From Planctomycetota bacterium (GTDB lineage: Bacteria; Planctomycetota; UBA8742; UBA2392): 64,000 nucleotides of DNA. A model generated the notes under the pieces. It saw nothing but the letters and a program-made list of their open reading frames with translations, made no database searches and had not been told where the DNA came from. This document shows, piece after piece, positions 1-7,979 of the stretch. A program made the translations under genes and the position numbers. The DNA lies in assembly GCA_020425605.1 (NCBI GenBank), contig JAGQRH010000011.1:56584-120583 (forward strand), written 5' to 3'. Numbering within the stretch: position 1 is the stretch's first letter; the number at the start of each line of letters is the position of its first letter.

Positions 1-384
1 CCTTTCATGTGCATCTTCGGGCGCGCGGATGGGACGCATGTTGTCGGCGCGGCTGAGGAACGCGAGAGTGGTATGGCCCGTGGTTAAGGCAACGCCTTCG
101 CGCATTACGGCGTACTCGAAGCGCAATCGGGTCTTGGTAACTTCGCGCAGCCAGGTGCGGACGGTTAGCTCGTCGTCGTATTTCGCGCTGCCGCGGTGCT
201 TCATGTCGGACTCGGTCACGGCCAGGACGTAGCCGCGCTGCTCCAATTCGGCGTAGCTGATGCCGGATGCGCGCATCATCTCGGTTCGCCCGATTTCGAA
301 ATAGACGAGGTAGTTGCTGTGGTACACCACGCCCATCTGGTCGGTTTCGGCGTAGCGAACACGGACAGTCACATCATGCGGCAT
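1..384 (-). CDS. Acyl-CoA thioesterase, YbgC/4HBT hotdog family (3' part beyond window)
   Basis: The reading frame stays open to base 1, so only the first 128 residues are visible; the family is usually 130-150 residues, so little is missing. The N-terminus carries the 4HBT signature with the nucleophile-type Asp15 (YAETDQMGVVYHSNY, residues 11-25) followed by FEIGRTE. Family members hydrolyse acyl-CoA or acyl-ACP thioesters in the cytoplasm; the E. coli YbgC member sits in the tol-pal cluster. Here it lies 17 nt downstream of the glutaredoxin-like gene on the same strand, probably in one transcript. Substrate cannot be told from sequence. The ATG at 384 gives the standard family N-terminus. 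Confidence 0.88.
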   Translation of the reverse strand, partial: MPHDVTVRVRYAETDQMGVVYHSNYLVYFEIGRTEMMRASGISYAELEQRGYVLAVTESDMKHRGSAKYDDELTVRTWLREVTKTRLRFEYAVMREGVALTTGHTTLAFLSRADNMRPIRAPEDAHER

Positions 385-401
385 GGCGCAGTTTTAGCGA
401 T

Positions 402-701
402 CTATAGCGCGGCCGCCAGTTCATCGGCAAAGAGTTTCGCATCGAGACCTCCGCGATGGTAGCCACGAACCCACGTCTTTCCATTCACGAGCATGAAGGG
501 AACTCCGCGTTTCCCGGTCTCGCGCTCCAGCTTCTCAGCGGCCCCATCTACCTTGCTGATGTTCACCGTCTCATAGACCACGCTGCTTGCGTCCAGCAGC
601 TTTTTCAGGCGCACGCAGTCGTAGCAGAAGGTCGACACGTACATTTCCAGCGTGGCACTTTGCAAGCGGTCTCGCAGTCCGTGAAACAGGTCTTCTGTCA
701 T
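402..701 (-). CDS. Glutaredoxin-like thiol-disulfide protein
   Basis: A 99-aa thioredoxin-fold protein. It shows a CxxC redox site, C26-Y-D-C29, in STFCYDC, and the cis-proline loop RGVPFMLVNG (Pro68), followed by a Gly-rich GYHRGGLD segment typical of NrdH/Grx-like proteins. The CYDC dipeptide differs from the usual CPYC, so its redox potential may differ. It has no signal peptide, so it is cytoplasmic. A short Shine-Dalgarno (GAGAAG) precedes the ATG. It is the first gene of a two-gene minus-strand unit with the thioesterase and is divergent from nnrE. General disulfide or glutathione exchange is inferred from the fold; the partner is unknown. Confidence 0.8.
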   Translation of the reverse strand: MTEDLFHGLRDRLQSATLEMYVSTFCYDCVRLKKLLDASSVVYETVNISKVDGAAEKLERETGKRGVPFMLVNGKTWVRGYHRGGLDAKLFADELAAAL

Positions 702-737
702 CGGCTTCTCATTGCCTATGCATGCCTATCAGCGCGC

Positions 738-765
738 TTGTCGGCGCGGTTGCCGCTTATAGGCT
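738..765 (+). promoter_or_regulatory. Predicted nnrE promoter, -10 six bases before ATG
   Basis: TTGTCG (738-743), 16-bp spacer, TAGGCT (760-765), then 6 nt to the nnrE ATG at 772. There is no Shine-Dalgarno, so the transcript would begin at or next to the start codon. It belongs to the leaderless set described in the findings. Confidence 0.45.
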
Positions 766-771
766 AGTTTA

Positions 772-1581
772 ATGGCCGTTGCAAAGACACTCACACGTGA
801 ACAGGTACGCGAACTGGATCGCCGTGCGATCGAGGAGTTCGGCATCCCCTCCATGCTGCTGATGGAGAATGCCGCGCGCGCATGCGCAGACGAGGCTGAG
901 CGCATCCTGCGCATCGACGGCGTCGGCAAGGCCATGGCGCGCCTGCGCCAGCCGGGCAGCAAGGACGACATTCCGCGCACGATGGAAGAGTTGGAGCGCT
1001 GGAAAGACAAACTCCACAAGGCCGAAACGCCACCAGTGATCCTGTGCGGGCCGGGCAACAACGGCGGCGACGGGCTGGCGATTGCGCGCACGTTGCACAA
1101 CCGGGGCCACGCCGTGTGCGTGTACTACGTCGGCGATCCGGCAACGCTGGACGATGCATCAACCGACGTCAGCTTGAATGCGAAGCTGCTTCAGAAGCTT
1201 GGTGTCCGCATCCATGAGTTGCGCGAGAGAGCCCATCTGAAGGCTGCCTGGCACACGCTGAATGACGCGCCCCTGATCATTGACGCGCTGTTCGGGACCG
1301 GGCTGGACCGCGTGATTGAGGACCCCTACCGGGCAGTCATTGAGGCCGCAAATGATGCTGACACCCCTAAGCTGGCCGTAGACATACCCAGCGGGCTGGA
1401 CGCGAACACCGGCGTGATTCTCGGTGTCGCCGTGCGGGCCGAAAGCACGGTTACGTTCGTGGCCGAAAAGCCTGGCTTCAAAGAGGCCGCCGGGCCCACA
1501 TTCTGTGGCCAAATCACAGTCGCGGAGATCGGCATACCCCGCGAGTACATTGAGCAAGCGCTTGCAACTGCCCATGGCTAG
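772..1581 (+). CDS. nnrE: NAD(P)H-hydrate epimerase
   Basis: A YjeF_N-domain protein of 269 aa that interconverts R and S forms of damaged NAD(P)HX so that a dehydratase can repair them. The nucleotide-binding loop GPGNNGGDG is at residues 93-101, the DALFGTGL motif at 171-178 and DIPSGLDANTG at 204-214, all family hallmarks. The C-terminal ADP/ATP-dependent dehydratase domain of fused bacterial NnrD/NnrE is absent, so the dehydratase must be encoded elsewhere. A charged insertion of about 40 residues (about 45-87) lies between the first helix (MLLMENAARA) and the GPGNNGGDG loop. The gene is monocistronic and convergent with the minus-strand cluster; its start has no Shine-Dalgarno but a -10 box six bases upstream. 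Confidence 0.93.
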   Translation: MAVAKTLTREQVRELDRRAIEEFGIPSMLLMENAARACADEAERILRIDGVGKAMARLRQPGSKDDIPRTMEELERWKDKLHKAETPPVILCGPGNNGGDGLAIARTLHNRGHAVCVYYVGDPATLDDASTDVSLNAKLLQKLGVRIHELRERAHLKAAWHTLNDAPLIIDALFGTGLDRVIEDPYRAVIEAANDADTPKLAVDIPSGLDANTGVILGVAVRAESTVTFVAEKPGFKEAAGPTFCGQITVAEIGIPREYIEQALATAHG

Positions 1582-1594
1582 ACGGCAAAGCAAA

Positions 1595-1616
1595 ACCCCC
1601 GCGAAGTCGCGGGGGT
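1595..1616 (-). terminator. Rho-independent terminator of the minus-strand cluster
   Basis: A 9-bp stem ACCCCCGCG/CGCGGGGGT with a 4-nt loop. Read on the minus strand it is followed by TTTTGCTTTG, so it ends the cluster finishing at 1642. It may also act on nnrE from the other side, although the plus-side tail is not T-rich. Confidence 0.75.
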
Positions 1617-1641
1617 CTGGCAGCAAGTCGGTCGATCCAGC

Positions 1642-2409
1642 CTAGTCGTTCAACTTCTGCGGAATGCTCGTCATGTACTTTTTGGCCGAGGCGTTGTCGA
1701 TCAGGCCCGGCGTCTGTTTCACATCATAGAGCGTCGCCTTTGCACCCTGGACAATGCTGCTCAGCCGGCTCTTTTCATCGCTGGTAAGGCTCTTCTTGCG
1801 GGCAGCCGAGACCTTGTCTCCCAGTCCATCCAGCGCCTTGAGAACCTTCACCGCCGCATCAACGCGCTTGGTGGTGCTGCTCGATTCCCGGGCTTCACCG
1901 TACTCGAGCCGCGCTGAAGTCACTGCATCATCGGCGGCCTTGACTTCGGACAGGTTGTCGACGGCAGGCTTCTTGCTCTTGCCGGTCAGGTCGATGCCGA
2001 CGTCCACTTTGCCAAGCTGCTTCTCGATTTCCTTGGCGACGTCCTTCACGTCCGTCTTGGCTTCCTTTGCTTTGCGTGCGACCTCGGCCTCTGCGGTAAT
2101 CCGCTTCTTGAATGAGTCGTATACCTGGTCGCGGCTCTTCTTGAGCTGGTCATACAGCGCCGTGCGGCGCTCATCCGGCAGCTCGGCCATCTCGGCGGCG
2201 ACTTCCTTTTCGAACGTGATGCGCGCCGGCAATTCGGCCACGACCTCGGTGCGGCGGTCAGACGGCACGGCACGGAAGTCTTCCTTGACCGACCAGAATT
2301 CGCCCATCAGCTCGCTGTTGGTGACGTAGACATAGCCCACACCCACCGACATCAGGACGCCGATCACGGCAAACACGTACACACCGGCCTTCATCAACTT
2401 ACCCATCAT
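1642..2409 (-). CDS. Single-pass membrane protein with coiled-coil region, unknown function
   Basis: About 255 aa. I place the start at the ATGATG at 2409/2406, which follows AGGAAACG; the in-frame upstream ATG (2445) has no ribosome site. One N-terminal membrane segment (AGVYVFAVIGVLMSVGVGYVYV) is followed by a long charged, helical, probably extracytoplasmic region rich in Lys, Glu and Ala (RKAKEAKTDVKDVAKEIEK), likely coiled coil. No family recognised. It is the last gene before a strong terminator and follows a 363-codon ORF encoding another single-pass protein. Close association with the VWA/MoxR cluster suggests an envelope role, but this is inference from context only. Confidence 0.7.
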   Translation of the reverse strand: MMGKLMKAGVYVFAVIGVLMSVGVGYVYVTNSELMGEFWSVKEDFRAVPSDRRTEVVAELPARITFEKEVAAEMAELPDERRTALYDQLKKSRDQVYDSFKKRITAEAEVARKAKEAKTDVKDVAKEIEKQLGKVDVGIDLTGKSKKPAVDNLSEVKAADDAVTSARLEYGEARESSSTTKRVDAAVKVLKALDGLGDKVSAARKKSLTSDEKSRLSSIVQGAKATLYDVKQTPGLIDNASAKKYMTSIPQKLND

Positions 2410-2480
2410 CGTTTCCTGTTCTCGAGTCCAACCCCCATTAGCCAAACAGATGCTGTCTCAGGGCGCAACGCAAATGCAAA

Positions 2481-2502
2481 GCGGGGGGCATGCGCCCCCC
2501 GC
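2481..2502 (-). terminator. GC-rich hairpin after the 2524 gene
   Basis: Stem GCGGGGGGC/GCCCCCCGC (9 bp) with loop ATGC, followed on the minus strand by TTTGCATTTGCG. It lies between two minus-strand genes, so it probably attenuates or terminates, leaving the last gene to read-through or its own promoter. Confidence 0.55.
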
Positions 2503-2523
2503 CCGTGTGATCACTTCGGCGCA

Positions 2524-3510
2524 CTATCCGCCGTTTGCTTTCAGGAACGCTTCCCACATCTTTTCTTGCCCTGTTGTGTAGTCCGGGCCATCCACGAATT
2601 CGATGTCTTCCTGGGCGAATTCCTTGCTGGCGGTTTCGGTCTCCCACTTCGCCTTGTATTCGCCGAAGACCTTGTCTGCCCACTCCTGCGACTCATGCAC
2701 TTTCTGGGCTGTGAGATCGTACTTCAGGATGTCCGTCTTGAACTTGTTCACGTTTGTCGACTTGGCGTCAATTTTTGATGATGCAGCCTGGAAGGTACGA
2801 ATCGCTTCGTCCTTGAGTTCGTCGTCATTCAGCATCGACATGTCTTCTTTGCTTCGAATGTTGATGGCAAAGAAGTCGACCTTGGACTCACCGAAGTGAA
2901 AGCGGAACAAGTCGGCAGCATACTTGGCTTTGTAGTAATGCTTGATCGTTTCGGCCCACGCCCCTTCCATTTCCTCCGGCGGGGTTTCTGCAGCGTTCTT
3001 GAGTTCCTTGGCCTTGTCGTATGCGGCGTCGAACTCGAGGACTGACGTCCAGTAGAAGTCCCACGCCTTGCTGCCGTCCATCTGGCCCATCTTGCCGACG
3101 ACAGACGTGATGAATTCGCTCTCGAGCTTCTCGCGCGGCGACTGAACGTGTTCCGGGGGTAGCCCGGTGCGACGGTTATTCCCAGCCGAATTGGTATCGA
3201 CCGGCGTTCCGCCGCCCTTGTTCTTGTTCAGGACGTAGTCGGTCGCAACCGCGCCGAGCCCCAACACCACGATGATGATGCAGACAATCCAGATCAGCTT
3301 GGCGGTTTTCTGGGTAATCTTGCCCTTTGGCGGGCCCATGGGCCGGCCATCTTCATCAAGTGCAGGCACGGCCGTGGTTTGCGGGCGAGCGCCGCCCGGG
3401 GGCCGCTTTACAGGGCCACCCTGGCCGGAACTGACGCGCCGGACCGCAGATTCGGATTGGACTTCTTCGTAGTCCTCAATCACATCGTCGTCGTCGTAGT
3501 CCGGAACCAC
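2524..3510 (-). CDS. Single-pass membrane protein with acidic cytoplasmic tail, unknown function
   Basis: The longest frame starts at 3615 inside the end of holA. I prefer GTG at 3510, preceded by GAGG with 5-nt spacing and lying just after the holA stop, giving about 328 aa. The protein opens with an acidic stretch (PDYDDDDVIEDYEE), then a Pro/Gly/Arg-rich linker, one membrane helix (about residues 71-93, LIWIVCIIIVVLGLGAV), a low-complexity linker and a soluble helical domain of about 210 aa rich in Trp, Lys and Glu. No family recognised. Topology suggests a short cytoplasmic tail and a large external domain. Probably co-transcribed with holA. Confidence 0.65.
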   Translation of the reverse strand: MVPDYDDDDVIEDYEEVQSESAVRRVSSGQGGPVKRPPGGARPQTTAVPALDEDGRPMGPPKGKITQKTAKLIWIVCIIIVVLGLGAVATDYVLNKNKGGGTPVDTNSAGNNRRTGLPPEHVQSPREKLESEFITSVVGKMGQMDGSKAWDFYWTSVLEFDAAYDKAKELKNAAETPPEEMEGAWAETIKHYYKAKYAADLFRFHFGESKVDFFAINIRSKEDMSMLNDDELKDEAIRTFQAASSKIDAKSTNVNKFKTDILKYDLTAQKVHESQEWADKVFGEYKAKWETETASKEFAQEDIEFVDGPDYTTGQEKMWEAFLKANGG

Positions 3511-3553
3511 ATTCGCCTCGTTGTTGTACCTGTTTGCTGAACCTGTAGTTATG

Positions 3554-4615
3554 CTAACGAATGAACGTTCGTTCGGTTTCCCGTTTATGTAATGTTTCGC
3601 ATAACCTTGCCACAACCGACATGAGCAAATTCGCCGGGTCAGGCGAGCTCGACTTCATGCTTTCGTCCGCTGACAACAAGACGCCAATGGCTTCGCGGAT
3701 CGCTGGCCGGTCAAGACCACGCGCCGTCTGCAAAAAACCGGGCTTCAGGTTTTCCCGAAGTCGAGCTTTTGAGCGACTCAGCGCGTCCGAGGCGGATCCT
3801 CCCTGCCGCAGTGCCAGTGCGGCGCGCCCCAGGGCTGCAACCTGTAGCCTTAGCAGCGCGAGCAAAGAGAGTACCGAGCCCAACTCCGCTTTGCCAGCCA
3901 TTTTAGCGGCGTGAGACAGCGCCAGCCGCGAGTCGCCGGCGAGAATCGCGTCACACAATGGAAAGGTCACATCTGCGCCCTCGTAGCCGCAGGCGTGAGA
4001 TATGTCGTCAGCCGTCAGGCGGCCGTCGTCGCTCAGCAGCGCCAGTTTGTGCAACTCAGATTCCGCCCTCGCGAGACTACCGCCGGTGAACTCACGCAGA
4101 GCTGTGAGCGCTCGATCGTCGGGCTTCAGGCCAAGCTCGGCCGCAGCATCGGCCACCAACTTGTTCCAGCCGCGAGTGTCCCACGGCTTCAGCTCTTCGC
4201 AGATCACGCTGGGGAAGTTCTCGCAGACGCGCTTGGGTACTGTCAGGTTGCGCTGAAAGGTGGCGCCGTCGAACACCAGTACGTTGCGCTTGCCCGGTTT
4301 CAGAAGGTAGGCGGCCAGTTCTTCCTTGAAGCGCGTGCTGACTTCGTGCCGGGGCCCGACGCGCTGGTTCAGCACGATCGCCGCGAAGTCGCCACCGAAC
4401 ATACTCGGTGAGCGCAGATCATCGAGCAGGTTTGCAATGCCATCGTCAACCTGCGCCCGGCGGATTTCGAGGCCGCGCTCCGCCAGTACGCCGGTGAGCG
4501 TCTTGAGGCACTTGCGGCGCAGGAATTCCTCTGCGCCGAACACGGCGTAGACCGGTGCCTTCTCGAGCTTGTCGGGCGCCTTGAGGAAGTCGGTTGCGGG
4601 AATCGGCTTGGGCAC
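3554..4615 (-). CDS. holA: DNA polymerase III delta subunit
   Basis: A 353-aa clamp-loader subunit that opens the beta sliding clamp during replication. The N-terminal domain shows YAVFGAEEFLRRKCLKTL, the family opening; the middle has the SELHKLALLSDDGRLTADDI lid region; the C-terminus shows the helical collar domain (LGSVLSLLALLRLQV and following). Length fits the usual 330-350 aa. It lies 70 nt downstream of the 1096-aa VWA gene with no clear terminator between, so it may be expressed from the VWA operon or from a promoter in that gap. The gap contains a heptad repeat. Confidence 0.92.
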   Translation of the reverse strand: MPKPIPATDFLKAPDKLEKAPVYAVFGAEEFLRRKCLKTLTGVLAERGLEIRRAQVDDGIANLLDDLRSPSMFGGDFAAIVLNQRVGPRHEVSTRFKEELAAYLLKPGKRNVLVFDGATFQRNLTVPKRVCENFPSVICEELKPWDTRGWNKLVADAAAELGLKPDDRALTALREFTGGSLARAESELHKLALLSDDGRLTADDISHACGYEGADVTFPLCDAILAGDSRLALSHAAKMAGKAELGSVLSLLALLRLQVAALGRAALALRQGGSASDALSRSKARLRENLKPGFLQTARGLDRPAIREAIGVLLSADESMKSSSPDPANLLMSVVARLCETLHKRETERTFIR

Positions 4616-4621
4616 GGGCGG

Positions 4622-4656
4622 CAGGTTACAGGTTTCACGCCACGGGTTTCAGGGGA
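4622..4656. repeat. Degenerate 7-bp tandem repeat, consensus CRGGTTT
   Basis: Five consecutive heptamers in phase: CAGGTTA, CAGGTTT, CACGCCA, CGGGTTT, CAGGGGA. It lies just before the holA start. The same heptamer occurs at 22173-22240. Confidence 0.6.
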
Positions 4657-4685
4657 AAAGCTCGGCCTCGATCACCAACGCCTGA

Positions 4686-7600
4686 CTAGACCATTCTGAC
4701 GAGTTTGCGCGTCAGCCATTCCCCGGCGAGCAACAGGATCACCAGCACCAGCAGGATCGTGCGCAGGCCGAAGCGATCTTCGTTGCGGTCCCAGACCAGC
4801 GCCGTGATGCCCTTGACCTCGTTCTCACGCTCGCGGACTTCCAGCGCCGCGTCGCCGGCGTCGGTCATGAGGTACACGCGCTTCCCGTCCTGGTATCCAA
4901 GGTCGGTTGTGCCAGCCGGGAGCTTGCTTGCGCGCTTCTTTAGTCCGTTGAAGTCGAGCGTCAGGTTGCGCAACTCGGCAATCGGCGCAATGACTGTGTA
5001 GCGGTGCGGGGACTTGCGGCTCTCTTCGTAGCCGCGCACCCAGACGTCGAACTGCCCAGGCTCATTGGCTTCAACGACGCCCTCGAACAGGTTCGGACTC
5101 CAGCTTACTTCGCGCAGCACCACCCTGCGCACGCTCAGCTTGCCTTGCGTACGCGACTGCACGTCTACGATCACCTTGCGGACTTCACCGTCTTCTTCAG
5201 TGGTGGGCAGCTCCTTCAACTCCTTGAGCTGGTTCTGAACGACTTCGCTGTAAATGTCACCAAGCAACTCGACGTAGATCTTCACGTCTTCGCTGACCTG
5301 GTACTTGGTCTTGTCTGTGTAAACGTCCACGCGCTGCTGCTTGCCGGCGAGCCGGCGGCTGGCGACGAAACGGATTGCGTTCTGCCAGAAGCGATAGAAG
5401 TAGTAGTCGCCGACGTACTCACGCCAGTAGTGCATGTCATCGCTGCCGAAGTAGAGGCTCATGCCGTTGCCGTAGGGCATGGCTGCCGTCAGCACGTCAC
5501 CTTCGCCGGTGATCGGCCCGTCTCGCGTCACGCGGGACAGGGCAACGGCCGGGGCGGGCTTGATCCCGCCTGTAACCTGGTACCAGTACAGGCCGTGAAG
5601 CGTGCCCTTCTCGAAATTGCCGTCGACGACTTTGCCCCAGAGCTCATCGTTGCGTTCCTGGTTGCTGCTGAGCCTGTGAAGCTCGTGTGCACGGCCGGCG
5701 GGGGTCAGGCGCCAGTGCTTCTCCATTGACGGGTTCACCAGGCTCTCGTAGCCGGACGGGAAGTCCAGCTCCACCGGATAAAGCGAGCGTGCCTTTTCGT
5801 AGTTGCCGTAGCTGCGTGGGTTGTGCGCATTGCCTGCGAGCAGGATCAACCCGCCGCGCTGCCGTGAGACCCACTCCTCGATCCAGTCCCAGTACTCGAT
5901 CCGCCAGAAGGTGCTGGCCGGGTCGATATCGCCGATGATAATCACGTCGTAGTTCAGCTTGAAGAAGTCTTCCTTCTCGCGAACGACCTTACCATTGCCG
6001 AAGAACGGCCAGCCGAGTGGCTTTACCGTCTTCTTTACATCCTCGTCGTAGTTGCTGGTCGGCTGTGTCCAGCCGTCCTGTGCGTCGAAGAAAAAGCCCT
6101 GGTACTCAAGCTTCTTGTCGCGCTTGAGCGCTTCATTCAGTGCACGAGCTTCCCAACGGAATCGCTGCTCAAGGTAGAGCACCTTGATCTTGCGATCGAT
6201 GACTTCGACGTAATGCTCCTTCACGTTGTTGCGATAGGTGTCTTCATCCGGCAGGCGGTCGTCGTTCAGCTTCAGGAAGTAGACGTGCTTGCCCGGCTTC
6301 ATTGGCTTGAAGCGGATTTTCACTTCGGCCAGTTCTTCGCTGCCAAGCTCAATCACCTGATCGGCTTCGCTGCGGACCGGGCGCCCGTTCAGTTCTTCGT
6401 ACGGAATCGGGTTGGATACCGAATCCTCACACAGGATGATCTTCACCTGCTGCCCAGGCTTGCCCTCGACCGGATCGGCCCGATAGGCCTTATCGGCGCG
6501 GATCTTCAGCTTGACGTCCAGGTAGTCGCCCTTGAGGATTTCGCGGTCGGCGGAGACGCTTAGAAGCTCCAGAATCTTGACCGGCTTGGGGTTGCCGATC
6601 GCCACCGTCACCAGCTCAAGGTTCTGCTTGCCCTTCGGCGGCGTGACTTCCTCGCGCTCAGAGACCGGAGTCGTATCACGGCCGTCGGACAGGACCATCA
6701 CGGTCGCAAGATCGTCTTCTTCCGTGTAATAGCGGCGTACTTCGGCGAGGGCTTTGTCTAGCTCCGTGAGCCGCCCGTTGGGTGCTCGGAAGTCAAGATC
6801 AGCCGGGTCCACCTCGAGAATGGCTTCGTCGGTCAACTGGTCGCGGCCGAACTTCGTACTGAACACGAAGTAGCGCACCATGGACATGCGTTGGGCTTTG
6901 TCGCCTTCCTTGCCCTTGGCCTCGATCTCAACCGCTCGCTGCTTCAGCAGCTCCAGCAAGTCGACATTCTTGCCGGTCGGCACCGCGAGCTTCGTCCCCT
7001 CAGTTACAAGCTCGCACGCGATATCCCAACGGCGGGGGCCTTCCGCATGTGCGGTTTCGAGCAGGTTGTCGATCAGCGCGCGCTTCTTCCGAATCTCGGG
7101 GTCCTTGACGTCTCCGCCCAAAAGCTCGGCGAAGCGCTGCTCACGACGCTCGATCTCCTTGAGCTTGTCATTCAATGCCGTCTCAAGACGTCGCTTTTCG
7201 CCTTCGTCGATCTGGTCGTCCGGCTTGGACATCTCGGCCGAGAGGGCGGACTGCAGCAGGTCGGCCTCGCCGCCCAGTCGCGCAACGTCCGCGCGGGCGG
7301 TCTGCCAGTCGCGGATCTGGAATTCCTTGCCGTGCATCTGCTTGAGCCGGCTCACCAGCCTCGCGGCGCGCTCACGCACGACCTTGCGCACGAAACTACG
7401 CACGGCCAATTCGTCCGGCGTCAGTGTGACGAAGCCCTGGGTAGGCGGCTTCTCGATGCGGATGCCAAGGCGCTCGAGATCATCGCGCGTGGTCTTGACG
7501 TCGTTGGATTCCCGGTCGTCAAGCACGTTGAAGATGGGGAATTCGCGCGATTCCGCCCCCATCGACAGAGAATCATCAATCAGGATGGCGACCTTGCTGC

Positions 7601-7976
7601 CTTCAACATACTTTTCGGTGTCAACCAGCGACGGACCGGCCAGCAACAGGTAGAGCAGCAACAGCACAACCATGCGGATCAGCGCCAGAAAGCCGCGCGT
7701 CACTGCCGGGACTTTCTTCTTCTCGTAGATGTAAATCAGGATCGGCAGGCCGACGGCGACCGGCACCACTACCAGCGCGGTCCAGATCAGGGGTGAAAGG
7801 CCGAACAGCCCGGGCTCACGTGAGAACGGCTCGAAGTTGTCCCAGTTGAAAATCGAGTCCGGCGCGATGACCTGAAGAATCCGCTCAGGGAAGATCGCGC
7901 CGTACACGACGGTCACCACGACGACTGCAAGCAGCACGCCGAAGACCGACATCACGATTTTCAGACCCGTCGACAC
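4686..7976 (-). CDS. Giant VWA-domain membrane protein of the MoxR/Bat cluster
   Basis: A 1096-aa protein with three membrane segments near the N-terminus (about 7-27, 61-84, 96-115) and one at the C-terminus (about 1073-1091, LRTILLVLVILLLAGEWL). Right after the third helix comes a VWA-like start, VAILIDDSLSM, with MIDAS residues D134, S136 and S138. A Lys/Glu-rich helical insertion follows, then a beta-rich region and a class-I glutamine-amidotransferase-like region (KIKVLYLEQRFRWEARALN to RGGLILLAGN) such as is seen in planctomycete BatA-like proteins. No catalytic triad is evident. It starts 3 nt after the upstream gene stops, so translation is coupled. It is probably a membrane-anchored partner of the MoxR ATPase; the exact role is unknown. 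Confidence 0.8.
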   Translation of the reverse strand: MSTGLKIVMSVFGVLLAVVVVTVVYGAIFPERILQVIAPDSIFNWDNFEPFSREPGLFGLSPLIWTALVVVPVAVGLPILIYIYEKKKVPAVTRGFLALIRMVVLLLLYLLLAGPSLVDTEKYVEGSKVAILIDDSLSMGAESREFPIFNVLDDRESNDVKTTRDDLERLGIRIEKPPTQGFVTLTPDELAVRSFVRKVVRERAARLVSRLKQMHGKEFQIRDWQTARADVARLGGEADLLQSALSAEMSKPDDQIDEGEKRRLETALNDKLKEIERREQRFAELLGGDVKDPEIRKKRALIDNLLETAHAEGPRRWDIACELVTEGTKLAVPTGKNVDLLELLKQRAVEIEAKGKEGDKAQRMSMVRYFVFSTKFGRDQLTDEAILEVDPADLDFRAPNGRLTELDKALAEVRRYYTEEDDLATVMVLSDGRDTTPVSEREEVTPPKGKQNLELVTVAIGNPKPVKILELLSVSADREILKGDYLDVKLKIRADKAYRADPVEGKPGQQVKIILCEDSVSNPIPYEELNGRPVRSEADQVIELGSEELAEVKIRFKPMKPGKHVYFLKLNDDRLPDEDTYRNNVKEHYVEVIDRKIKVLYLEQRFRWEARALNEALKRDKKLEYQGFFFDAQDGWTQPTSNYDEDVKKTVKPLGWPFFGNGKVVREKEDFFKLNYDVIIIGDIDPASTFWRIEYWDWIEEWVSRQRGGLILLAGNAHNPRSYGNYEKARSLYPVELDFPSGYESLVNPSMEKHWRLTPAGRAHELHRLSSNQERNDELWGKVVDGNFEKGTLHGLYWYQVTGGIKPAPAVALSRVTRDGPITGEGDVLTAAMPYGNGMSLYFGSDDMHYWREYVGDYYFYRFWQNAIRFVASRRLAGKQQRVDVYTDKTKYQVSEDVKIYVELLGDIYSEVVQNQLKELKELPTTEEDGEVRKVIVDVQSRTQGKLSVRRVVLREVSWSPNLFEGVVEANEPGQFDVWVRGYEESRKSPHRYTVIAPIAELRNLTLDFNGLKKRASKLPAGTTDLGYQDGKRVYLMTDAGDAALEVRERENEVKGITALVWDRNEDRFGLRTILLVLVILLLAGEWLTRKLVRMV

Positions 7977-7979
7977 TCT

